Origin: a virus
DNA: 22,551 nucleotides
IMG/VR virus record: IMGVR_UViG_3300022745_000148
Location: 1-22,551 of that record
Reading direction: 5' to 3' (one strand)
A model generated the notes under the pieces. That model was not told the origin of the DNA, did not search any database, and saw only the letters and a list, made by a program, of their open reading frames with translations. Positions 15,165 through 20,052 of this stretch are shown here, one piece after another. Position 1 is the stretch's first letter. Each line of letters starts with the position of its first letter. The position numbers were made by a program, and so were the translations under genes.

Positions 15165-15491
15165 TTAGACAAACGCCGAGGCATTCGGACGACCCGCACA
15201 AATCAGGATCGTGCCCGAAGCAAGGTCAACCGCACCAGCGGTGTTGTTCATAACCGTAACCGTGACCGTATTAGCAGCCGTCACAGCACCGTTGAAAACA
15301 AGGCCGCCAGTCGAAAGACTGAAGCTAACGCCAAGAACAATATCGCCAAGAGCCACACCGGGAACGGTGAAGGTCTGGGTGACCTGCGTACCGAGGCCTG
15401 TCGCCACGTTGGCCGGGTCATACGTACCCTTGAACGTGAAGATCTGGTCGAAGACATCCCGGAACTGATAAGCCTGTGCCTGAGTACCCAT
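15165..15491 (-). CDS. 108-aa beta-rich structural protein (decoration candidate)
   Basis: MGTQAQAYQFRDVFDQIFTF, then KGTYDPANVATGLGTQVTQT and a regular beta pattern ending GTILICAGRPNASAFV. The frame is open to 15530, but ATG at 15491 follows the stop of the 51-aa gene by two bases and is preferred. The layout (PGVALGDIVLGVSFSLSTGG, AANTVTVTVMNNTAGAVDLA) resembles small phage capsid-decoration or trimeric jelly-roll proteins. Codon use is C-biased like the capsid gene, suggesting abundance in the virion. Confidence 0.7.
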   Translation of the reverse strand: MGTQAQAYQFRDVFDQIFTFKGTYDPANVATGLGTQVTQTFTVPGVALGDIVLGVSFSLSTGGLVFNGAVTAANTVTVTVMNNTAGAVDLASGTILICAGRPNASAFV

Positions 15492-15493
15492 AA

Positions 15494-15649
15494 TTACGAC
15501 CCAACCTTCTGATCTTTGCCGCGCTTGCACGCGTTCGGCACAACGCCGATAGTGCCGCCAATCTTGGCGGGCTTATAAACATTATTAGAACTTGCCTTAC
15601 TCGGGGTGCTGACCGGCTGAACTCGGCCACCCTGCTCTTTATTAGCCAT
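15494..15649 (-). CDS. 51-aa basic, Gly-rich small protein
   Basis: MANKEQGGRVQPVSTPSKAS, SNNVYKPAKIGGTIGVVPNA, ending CKRGKDQKVGS. The ATG overlaps the stop of the small-terminase candidate by 8 nt, and its own stop is two bases before the next ATG, so it fills the interval exactly. Basic and probably disordered except for a short beta segment. It may bind nucleic acid or act as a minor structural peptide; unrecognised. It is short and easily missed. Confidence 0.6.
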   Translation of the reverse strand: MANKEQGGRVQPVSTPSKASSNNVYKPAKIGGTIGVVPNACKRGKDQKVGS

Positions 15650-16058
15650 TTGGTGTTTCCTTAAATTCGCCTTCTATTGCACCCGTCTCTAGAGGGGATG
15701 TGGAGATAACTGTCTTCTCCCGAGGCATTTGGTTAATGTTAATCGTGATCTTGTCGTCTGCCGACTTAGTATCATCCTTGTCCGAGGTCTTCGAGATATG
15801 AAGCTCAAGGAGTAGCTTAATCATACCCGGATGGCCCTTGAGAGCCATCGCAAACGCTTTATCTAGGACCGCATCCATTCGGGGAGCGGCCTGTTCTCGA
15901 AGAGCTTGCTCAAGCTCTAGCTTGAGAAGCGTAATCCGATTCTTAGACCCTTTCGGCCTTCCGAGGGGATTTGCCACCTGTCCGGGCTGAAACCGGCTGA
16001 CCGGGCGGTTTGTAGAACTCCCACTCTCGGACACACTGTTCGAGGGTAGCTCGTTCAT
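15642..16058 (-). CDS. DNA-packaging candidate with PGQ-NP-GRPKGSKN motif (possible small terminase)
   Basis: 138 aa from the internal ATG at 16058 (MNELPSNSVSESGSSTNRPV). The frame is open to 16145 (167 aa), but the extra N-terminus is low complexity. The motif SRFQPGQVANPLGRPKGSKN followed by RITLLKLELEQALREQAAPR is the AT-hook-like N-terminal signature of a phage family (DUF5681 type) that often occupies the small-terminase position. A helical domain (KAFAMALKGHPGMIKLLLEL) follows, then an acidic linker. It probably recognises or binds DNA at packaging initiation; inferred. It overlaps a well-formed 70-aa ORF by 116 nt in another frame. Confidence 0.6.
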   Translation of the reverse strand: MNELPSNSVSESGSSTNRPVSRFQPGQVANPLGRPKGSKNRITLLKLELEQALREQAAPRMDAVLDKAFAMALKGHPGMIKLLLELHISKTSDKDDTKSADDKITININQMPREKTVISTSPLETGAIEGEFKETPNG

Positions 16059-16155
16059 TGTAGTCAAAAAGGGAGGAGTCTCTGGGGTCAACTCCGTAGG
16101 CTTCACAGACTTTTCCGAGGAGTTTGATCGTTTCGACATAAGCATGCTTGTTCAT
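15943..16155 (-). CDS. 70-aa protein overlapping the packaging candidate
   Basis: MNKHAYVETIKLLGKVCEAY, GVDPRDSSLFDYNERATLEQ, CVREWEFYKPPGQPVSARTG, ending PRKAERV. Its first 52 residues look like a genuine soluble alpha-helical domain. The last 18 are encoded opposite the conserved GRPKGSKN motif of the overlapping gene in another frame, so they may be overprinted. The start lies 42 bases after the previous gene. Unknown function. Confidence 0.55.
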   Translation of the reverse strand: MNKHAYVETIKLLGKVCEAYGVDPRDSSLFDYNERATLEQCVREWEFYKPPGQPVSARTGGKSPRKAERV

Positions 16156-16197
16156 TTGTTTTAGAAGCTCGGCCCGACAAGCGGGCTATATGCGTGT

Positions 16198-16413
16198 TTA
16201 TTCATCGTGTGTAGCCGGAGTAGGGTTAGTGTCATGCCCGACTCTCGGGATCGTATGAGCGCCTACCTGCTCTTTAATCCAAGAGTCTCCTTTGTGTACT
16301 CGGACACTCTGGTTATCAGGTCGTCGAGTAATCACATCAGGATTGGCACCATCGTATCGACTATAACTAATATCGGTATTGGCGTCTGTATTTGGTTTCT
16401 TTGGTGCTGGCAT
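16198..16413 (-). CDS. 71-aa protein with shared C-terminal peptide HDTNPTPATHDE
   Basis: MPAPKKPNTDANTDISYSRY, DGANPDVITRRPDNQSVRVH, KGDSWIKEQVGAHTIPRVGH and the final peptide. Hydrophilic and probably largely disordered. The last 12 residues (60-71) are identical to those of the 65-aa protein at 16819-17016, although 8 of the 12 codons differ synonymously. AGGG lies 7 nt before the ATG. The rest of the two proteins does not align convincingly, so the shared ending is probably a functional tag. Function unknown. Confidence 0.68.
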   Translation of the reverse strand: MPAPKKPNTDANTDISYSRYDGANPDVITRRPDNQSVRVHKGDSWIKEQVGAHTIPRVGHDTNPTPATHDE

Positions 16414-16416
16414 ATA

Positions 16417-16815
16417 TTACCCTAAAAGTTCCGTACTACACTCACCACAAGCAACCATACTTACTGTACGTCCATTACTAAGCTTGCGGTTGGTTCTAAA
16501 TAGCTTGGTAGCTCCACAGGAGGGACAAGGGGGTCCTTGATCGACCGGAGGGGGAGGAGGTACCGGGGGAGGTTCCGGGACTGCCTGTAGGCGTCTAGGA
16601 GCTTCTGTGCGGTGTGCCCGCTCTGGATCAGATTCGACCAGTACAGGTCGAGGATTCTTTCCCGTGAGGATGGAGTGAGCGGAGGTAAGGGAGTCGAGGG
16701 TTTTCTGTGCTTCATCTAGGTCTTTAGCTACACTTAGGAGTAGTTCTTTGTACTCGTCTACCCTTCGGGTGTAGTCACCAATCTCCTCTTGGAGACCGGT
16801 CAGGATTTGTTCCAC
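16417..16815 (-). CDS. 132-aa coiled-coil protein with C-terminal zinc ribbon
   Basis: Starts at GTG (16815). Residues 1-50 form a coiled coil (LQEEIGDYTRRVDEYKELLL; DLDEAQKTLDSLTSAHSIL). A proline-rich linker spans about 80-95 (EPPPVPPPPPVDQGPP), followed by a zinc ribbon with C97-P-S-C100 and C123-G-E-C126 (PCPSCGATKLFRTNRKLSNG; MVACGECSTELLG). The ribbon suggests nucleic-acid or protein binding, with oligomerisation through the helix. It sits between the two genes that share the C-terminal peptide, an arrangement that may mean a three-protein functional unit. Family not recognised. Confidence 0.7.
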   Translation of the reverse strand: MEQILTGLQEEIGDYTRRVDEYKELLLSVAKDLDEAQKTLDSLTSAHSILTGKNPRPVLVESDPERAHRTEAPRRLQAVPEPPPVPPPPPVDQGPPCPSCGATKLFRTNRKLSNGRTVSMVACGECSTELLG

Positions 16816-16818
16816 GTA

Positions 16819-17016
16819 TTACTCGTCGTGTGTCGCGGGGGTTGGGTTGGTATCATGGGAAGCCCGTACCCATCCAGCCGCATCAGGACCATAGGAGTCG
16901 TTGATGGTTTTGATGGTTCGGGGGTCCACTGAGGTGGGGCCATTGATCCGGGGTCCTTGGCTCTTCTTAGTCTTTAGACCCATAGACTCCCGGAGGGTCT
17001 TGCCGTACTCAGCCAC
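16819..17016 (-). CDS. 65-aa protein with shared C-terminal peptide HDTNPTPATHDE
   Basis: Starts at GTG (17016): MAEYGKTLRESMGLKTKKSQ, GPRINGPTSVDPRTIKTIND, SYGPDAAGWVRAS and the tag at 54-65. Basic, probably flexible N-terminal part; acidic C-terminus. An in-frame ATG at 16983 is an alternative start. The tag is identical to that of the 71-aa protein at 16198-16413. The start lies 5 bases after the 60-aa gene. Function unknown. Confidence 0.65.
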   Translation of the reverse strand: MAEYGKTLRESMGLKTKKSQGPRINGPTSVDPRTIKTINDSYGPDAAGWVRASHDTNPTPATHDE

Positions 17017-17021
17017 CGCAG

Positions 17022-17204
17022 TTAGCTGTGTCTAGTCGAGGGAAGCTTATGGGACTTCATCTGGGAAGGACCATAGTTGAGCTTAGGCTTACTAGCATTA
17101 TGACCACCGGGGATCGAGGCGTACACAACGGCTGCCGGATTGTAGCTGAATCCGCCCGGCGCAGCGGGGCCCATTGCTGGGGATAGATCTTTCTGCTTAC
17201 TCAT
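17022..17204 (-). CDS. 60-aa protein, first gene of the late leftward operon
   Basis: MSKQKDLSPAMGPAAPGGFS, YNPAAVVYASIPGGHNASKP, ending MKSHKLPSTRHS. The ATG at 17204 has GGAG 7 nt upstream, better than the TTG at 17210 that would add two residues. Pro/Gly/Ala-rich, no membrane helix, no catalytic motif. It is the most upstream gene of the late unit, directly below the AT-rich leader, so it is probably the first translated. Unrecognised. Confidence 0.6.
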   Translation of the reverse strand: MSKQKDLSPAMGPAAPGGFSYNPAAVVYASIPGGHNASKPKLNYGPSQMKSHKLPSTRHS

Positions 17205-17215
17205 ACACAAACTCC

Positions 17216-17480
17216 AGACGGATTACCATTAAGCAACTTTCCGTTAAGTAACAGTTTTAAGTAACTAAACTAAACCAAAACTTAACTTATTCAACGTAAA
17301 GTTACTTAGACAACTCTCGACCCCCTAAAGTTCCGTAAATTTGAAAATAAATTTCAAATATTACATAACTTTGTTACTTATAATATAAATATCTTCTTTT
17401 TTTCTATAATTTAATAACCACTCCAGAATCTCGGTTACTTCGTAACACGTCCCTCACTGTCGTTCGTTACTCTCGATTCT
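17216..17480. promoter_or_regulatory. AT-rich leader/upstream region of the late operon with AAGTAAC/GTTACTT repeats
   Basis: This region holds no credible gene. It is strongly AT-rich, especially 17331-17420. The 7-bp word AAGTAAC occurs at 17246 and 17259 (13 bp apart), and its complement GTTACTT at 17301, 17373 and 17434. A hairpin-type repeat ATTTGAAA/TTTCAAAT lies at 17339-17359. I could not find a convincing host -35/-10 pair facing the late genes, so a phage-encoded factor may be needed for late transcription. Confidence 0.55.
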
Positions 17481-17483
17481 GGA
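17422..17483. repeat. Long inverted repeat TCCAGAATC/GATTCTGGA with nested GTTAC-TTC-GTAAC hairpin
   Basis: The 9-bp arms at 17422-17430 and 17475-17483 are perfectly complementary and enclose 44 bases. Inside, GTTACTTCGTAAC (17434-17446) is itself a 5-bp stem with a 3-nt loop, and contains one of the GTTACTT words. It could be a structured RNA, a protein-binding site or an origin cruciform. Confidence 0.45.
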
Positions 17484-17767
17484 CAGCCTAAGGTCACAAA
17501 CCCAAAGGTTTGCTCCCTTTTTCCGGTCCCTTCGGTCCCATTCACTGACACCCCCCCCTTCTTCCAGAAGACCTTTCCCCGGATTTACTAGTCATCCCTG
17601 ACTTTTACCCTATTGTAGGGCTTGGTAGGTGCAGCAAACATTTCTATGGATCCACAGGGGGGTGCCGGCCTCGATGCGAATGCGAATCGTTCTCAAATGC
17701 TGCGCTGCGATAGTTCAGCGTGGAAATACTGGCAAGGCAGGGATTGATGCAGGACAGCATTACCATG
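17484..17767. other. Non-coding stretch with minor hairpins
   Basis: No gene is supported. It contains CAAACC-CAAA-GGTTTG (17497-17512), followed by CTCCCTTTTT, a weak rightward terminator-like pattern. A run of nine C lies near 17552, and CCCTA-TTG-TAGGG at 17608-17620. A 64-codon rightward frame (17629-17823) has no ribosome site and runs through the promoter and LexA box, so I do not count it. Confidence 0.5.
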
Positions 17768-17796
17768 TTGCGTTGCGTGATGTAGTTAGATATAAC
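17768..17796 (+). promoter_or_regulatory. Candidate sigma70 promoter TTGCGT-N17-TATAAC
   Basis: A -35 box TTGCGT (17768-17773) and a -10 box TATAAC (17791-17796) are separated by exactly 17 bp. The predicted start is around 17803, just ahead of the LexA-type box at 17811, so SOS repression would sit at about +8 to +27. No obvious gene follows; the product could be an RNA or transcription that activates the origin. Confidence 0.5.
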
Positions 17797-17810
17797 ACTA
17801 GCACAGGGCA

Positions 17811-17864
17811 TACTGTACACTGATACAGTACTGGCTAGGCGTACAGCACTGGACAGCGGGACAG
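17811..17864. promoter_or_regulatory. Tandem LexA-like array: one perfect SOS box and two degenerate copies at 18-bp spacing
   Basis: Box A, TACTGTA-N6-TACAGTA (17811-17830), fits the E. coli-type LexA operator (CTGT-N8-ACAG, flanked by TA). Box B (CTGG at 17831, ACAG at 17843) and box C (CTGG at 17849, ACAG at 17861) each keep the N8 spacing with one core mismatch. Unit starts are 18 bp apart. It could be a cooperative LexA operator, as in colicin promoters, or 18-bp iterons of a replication initiator. Confidence 0.6.
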
Positions 17865-17872
17865 TGTGAAAC

Positions 17873-17886
17873 CTTTACATGTAAAG
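17873..17886. promoter_or_regulatory. Palindromic element, copy 2 (CTTTACATGTAAAG)
   Basis: A perfect 14-bp palindrome, 8 bases after the LexA-like array, preceded by AAAC and thus matching AACCTTTACATGTAAAG. It lies far from any start codon, which favours a DNA-binding operator for at least this copy. An extra inverted repeat TTGCATA/TATGCAA follows at 17890-17916. Confidence 0.65.
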
Positions 17887-17934
17887 CTATTGCATAGCAG
17901 CATAACTAGTATGCAAAGACTGTGCCACCTAGAG

Positions 17935-18029
17935 TTATGCACAGGTTATACACAAGTAATACACAGGCTTGTGGTATAAATGACACGTGTAGAATCAATG
18001 GGTTAGCCTGTGGATAAGTCTGTGGATAA
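17935..18029. other. DnaA-box cluster (candidate replication origin)
   Basis: Three boxes on the plus strand are phased 11 bp apart: TTATGCACA (17935), TTATACACA (17946) and TAATACACA (17957, one mismatch). Two perfect TTATCCACA boxes on the minus strand lie at 18009-18017 and 18021-18029. The palindrome ACACGTGT (17983-17990) lies between the two groups. This density and phasing is what host-DnaA-dependent origins show. It sits in the divergent non-coding centre of the genome segment, next to AT-rich DNA. Replication function is inferred. Confidence 0.65.
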
Positions 18030-18369
18030 CTCGCTAGAATCGACGATCGGCACCCAACCTATACCTAGGCATAGGGTAAGGGCTAGTCCGCTGTAATCGC
18101 GTCTGCGGGGCTTATACGCGCAAGCGCCCTAGAGCGTAGAGTGTGACCTGTAATAACTACACGCTTGGGAGTGTTGCGCTCGCAACGTGATATGGGCGGA
18201 CATACTTGACCCCGTGTCTATGTACTGGGTTTGTCCGAAAGCCGCTGTAAAGGGCTCTAATGCGGTTATACGCGATTCTACGGGTACAGTGTAGGTATTG
18301 CACGGATAAACGCACCAGAATGGTGCTAGTGGTGCAAACAGGATGCTGCAATGCAACATTTGGGGGTGT
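18030..18369. other. Non-coding stretch next to the DnaA boxes, with short repeats
   Basis: No convincing gene. It contains GTTGCG-CT-CGCAAC (18173-18186), and the 9-mer TTATACGCG twice (in the 18110s and near 18265), similar to a DnaA box. An isolated half-site TGTAAAGG of the dispersed palindrome lies at 18246. Leftward frames here lack ribosome sites. Confidence 0.45.
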
Positions 18370-18397
18370 AAAAAAGCCCGCCGGATTAGGGCGGGCT
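18370..18397 (-). terminator. Intrinsic terminator for the leftward small membrane gene
   Basis: On the leftward RNA: AGCCCGCC, 7-nt loop, GGCGGGCT, then a run of six U. An 8-bp GC-rich stem with a U tract is a strong intrinsic terminator. It lies about 60 bases beyond the stop of the 71-aa membrane gene and would stop leftward transcription from entering the DnaA-box region. Confidence 0.85.
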
Positions 18398-18459
18398 GTT
18401 AGCTGGCACGGTATTTGCTAGGGGTTAGGACTCAATCAGATGATTGTTACCCCATAGCG

Positions 18460-18675
18460 TCACATGCTCAACCAATGGCCTAGACTGACTAGGGCTTGTG
18501 CCCAGAACCGGACCGACTGGAGCATCATGTAGCCTAGGATTGCCAATACCGGCAGGCCGGCCAGTACGCCAGACACGTACAAGGCTGGCCGCTCCAATGA
18601 CTTGCGCTCGATGCCTATGCCAAGCGCATACGATGCAAGGCTCAGACATAGGGCAAACATGTAAAATCGGACCAT
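18460..18675 (-). CDS. 71-aa membrane protein, leftward, in the control region
   Basis: MVRFYMFALCLSLASYALGI then GIERKSLERPALYVSGVLAG and LPVLAILGYMMLQSVRFWAQ, ending LVSLGHWLSM. Two membrane helices (about residues 3-20 and 33-53) are joined by a charged loop (IERKSLERP). GGAGG lies 8 nt before the ATG at 18675, an ideal ribosome site. An overlapping ATG at 18679 in another frame is only 4 nt from it and gives a less protein-like product. It is a lone leftward gene with its own terminator, isolated from the late operon, so it may be an early or exclusion-type membrane protein. No family recognised. Confidence 0.65.
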   Translation of the reverse strand: MVRFYMFALCLSLASYALGIGIERKSLERPALYVSGVLAGLPVLAILGYMMLQSVRFWAQALVSLGHWLSM

Positions 18676-18887
18676 ACATAGAACCTCCGGGTTGTTGCTT
18701 GTCAGGTAGTCAGACAGCGGGAGTTTAGGATAGTTCCCTTACATGTAAAGTTTTTGATTGTGCTATGCAGAAAAAATAATTTGAAAATTCCCGGAACTAT
18801 CCAGAACGCCGACTGACTAACCCTACGTACACTGTGCAAACTAGTGGAAACGGTCAAAGCCCCGAGGGTTGGATAACCTGACAGGAT
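18676..18887. other. Intergenic control segment between divergent small membrane gene and early promoter
   Basis: Holds the ribosome site of the leftward 71-aa gene and one copy of the dispersed palindrome. An A/T-rich patch (18770-18790) could melt or bind protein. No gene is seen. A leftward promoter is expected here, but I see no good -35/-10 pair, apart from TTTACA supplied by the palindrome itself. Confidence 0.4.
18736..18751. promoter_or_regulatory. Palindromic element, copy 3 (TTACATGTAA core)
   Basis: A perfect 10-bp core (18739-18748) in CCCTTACATGTAAAG. The left arm is one T shorter than in other copies, so it is the most degenerate member. It lies about 64 bases upstream of the leftward 71-aa gene and could be an operator for it. 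Confidence 0.5.
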
Positions 18888-18916
18888 TTGACGCTAGAAC
18901 CACCTAAGCGCATAAT
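18888..18916 (+). promoter_or_regulatory. Strong sigma70 promoter TTGACG-N17-CATAAT driving the 246-aa gene
   Basis: -35 TTGACG (18888-18893), spacer of exactly 17, -10 CATAAT (18911-18916). The start site would be near 18923, giving a leader of about 125 nt that contains palindrome copy 4. The context ATTTGACGC is shared with the promoter at 19889, suggesting both are early promoters read by host polymerase. Confidence 0.75.
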
Positions 18917-18985
18917 GTACCTACGCTATCCAATGCGGTAGCGCAGTTCCTTAAAAATCTGGGCACGCACTCCACGGGCTAAGAA

Positions 18986-19002
18986 CCTTTACACTGTAAA
19001 GG
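18986..19002. promoter_or_regulatory. Palindromic element, copy 4 (CCTTTACA-C-TGTAAAGG)
   Basis: Two perfect 8-bp arms separated by one base, in the leader of the 246-aa gene about 35 bases before its ribosome site. As RNA the arms would form a hairpin; as DNA they would sit about 65 bp downstream of the transcription start. Confidence 0.7.
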
Positions 19003-19049
19003 CCGGACCGGGGAATCTGTGTGTCCGCAACCAATTGGAGATTACTACC

Positions 19050-19790
19050 ATGTCGAAGAATCAGAATGTTTCGAGCATCACGGAAAGGGCTGACAAGGCC
19101 GCGAACGTAGATGCAACGGTTATCGCCTTGACGGACTCGAAGGACCACAAGGCGGCGAAGGCCGAAGCGCACAAGGCGATTGACGCCATTTATGATGGCT
19201 ACTATCGCAAGGGTGGCGTTGCCGACCTGATGGAACAGGCTGCCAATGCAAGCGCCAAGCTCTCCGAACACGTGTACAAGCTCGCCATTCGTGCGGTTAC
19301 CCTCGCGGGTAACAACCTGCCTCTCGCAAAGAGCTATTTTAAGCTCCTTTGTAAGGAAGCGGAAACCTACCTCAAGGCGAAGCACACGGATAAGGATGGC
19401 AAGGCGCCGACCATTGAATCCCTGCTACCGCCGTGGACGTCGTACAAGTCTCAGATTAACTCGGGCATTGAATTCGGGTGCAACCCTGCGGACTTTGCGA
19501 CGCAAGGCGCTTTCCGGGCCGCTGCCGCCAAGAAAAAGGCAAGCATGGCGCCGGGAGGTGCGGTAGCCGGGGAGGCCAGTGTGCCGGCCGCAGCGGGTAA
19601 AGAGGGCGGAATCAAGGGCGAAGCCAAGATTGCCTTTGAAGCTCTCCGGTCCGCCCTTCTGCGCCTCACGGACGAAGGCCAGAACGCCGCCGCGCCGATG
19701 GTTCAGGAATGTGCCCGCAAGGTCGCTGCCCTCCTGAATACGAAGGAAGGCGACAAGGCAACGGACGACGCCGAAGAACAGGCCGCGTAA
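19050..19790 (+). CDS. 246-aa early protein, unknown function, own promoter and terminator
   Basis: MSKNQNVSSITERADKAANV then DATVIALTDSKDHKAAKAEA. GGAG lies 10 nt before the ATG at 19050; the in-frame TTG at 19035 overlaps that site and is rejected. Residues 1-150 are mainly helical and charged (HKAIDAIYDGYYRKGGVADL; LPPWTSYKSQINSGIEFGCN). An Ala/Gly-rich linker follows at about 155-190 (KKKASMAPGGAVAGEASVPA), then a helical C-terminal domain (KIAFEALRSALLRLTDEGQN) with an acidic tail. Strong promoter upstream, perfect terminator downstream and a C/G-biased codon choice indicate high, independent expression. It may be an ssDNA- or nucleic-acid-associated early protein or a host-takeover factor, but I see no diagnostic motif. 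Confidence 0.85.
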   Translation: MSKNQNVSSITERADKAANVDATVIALTDSKDHKAAKAEAHKAIDAIYDGYYRKGGVADLMEQAANASAKLSEHVYKLAIRAVTLAGNNLPLAKSYFKLLCKEAETYLKAKHTDKDGKAPTIESLLPPWTSYKSQINSGIEFGCNPADFATQGAFRAAAAKKKASMAPGGAVAGEASVPAAAGKEGGIKGEAKIAFEALRSALLRLTDEGQNAAAPMVQECARKVAALLNTKEGDKATDDAEEQAA

Positions 19791-19810
19791 GACTAGCTGA
19801 CAGACCTATG

Positions 19811-19842
19811 CCCCCGCCGGGAGACTGGCGGGGGTTTTTTTT
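19811..19842 (+). terminator. Strong intrinsic terminator after the 246-aa gene
   Basis: CCCCCGCC (19811-19818), 8-nt loop, GGCGGGGG (19827-19834), then eight T. The perfect 8-bp GC stem and long T run are textbook; it insulates the 246-aa gene from the next promoter at 19889. Confidence 0.93.
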
Positions 19843-19888
19843 GGCCTATGCTATTTGACATAATCCCTTACCGATAATCTTACATAAT

Positions 19889-19917
19889 TTGACGCAACGC
19901 ACCAAGTTTGCTATAAT
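19889..19917 (+). promoter_or_regulatory. Strong extended -10 promoter TTGACG-N17-TATAAT
   Basis: -35 TTGACG (19889-19894), 17-bp spacer, perfect -10 TATAAT (19912-19917) preceded by TGC, an extended -10. Predicted start near 19924. It drives the leader and the chain of small genes ending in the amidoligase. A second TTGACA (19855) lies upstream without a matching -10. Confidence 0.88.
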
Positions 19918-19992
19918 ATTGGGGTACAGTGAGAGAACGGCAGAGAGAAAAGCGAACCGGGTTTGAAAGACCTAACCGGAACCTGCAAGGTT

Positions 19993-20009
19993 CCTTTACA
20001 TTGTAAAGG
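19993..20009. promoter_or_regulatory. Palindromic element, copy 5 (CCTTTACA-T-TGTAAAGG)
   Basis: Two perfect 8-bp arms separated by one base, within the leader downstream of the 19889 promoter and just before the duplicated attenuator arms. Confidence 0.7.
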
Positions 20010-20052
20010 TTTGCTTTAGGATCTCCCCGTCTGGTTGGTTGCTTTTAAGGAT

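Noticed and set aside
17629-17823. 64-codon rightward ORF in the control region
   Set aside because: No Shine-Dalgarno, runs through the promoter and LexA-like box, composition not protein-like.
18129-18359. 76-codon leftward ORF next to the DnaA boxes
   Set aside because: No ribosome site and unconvincing composition; treated as chance open frame in the origin region.
18425-18679. 84-codon leftward ORF overlapping the 71-aa membrane gene
   Set aside because: Its ATG is only 4 nt from GGAGG, while the overlapping frame at 18675 has ideal spacing and a two-helix membrane protein pattern.
17205-19049. tRNA genes in the long non-coding region
   Set aside because: I looked for T-loop GTTCRANYC-type sequence with cloverleaf arms and saw none.
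19855-19883. Second promoter starting at TTGACA (19855)
   Set aside because: No -10 hexamer at 16-18 bp spacing; the nearby GATAAT is only 12 bp away. The TTGACG/TATAAT pair at 19889 explains the region better.
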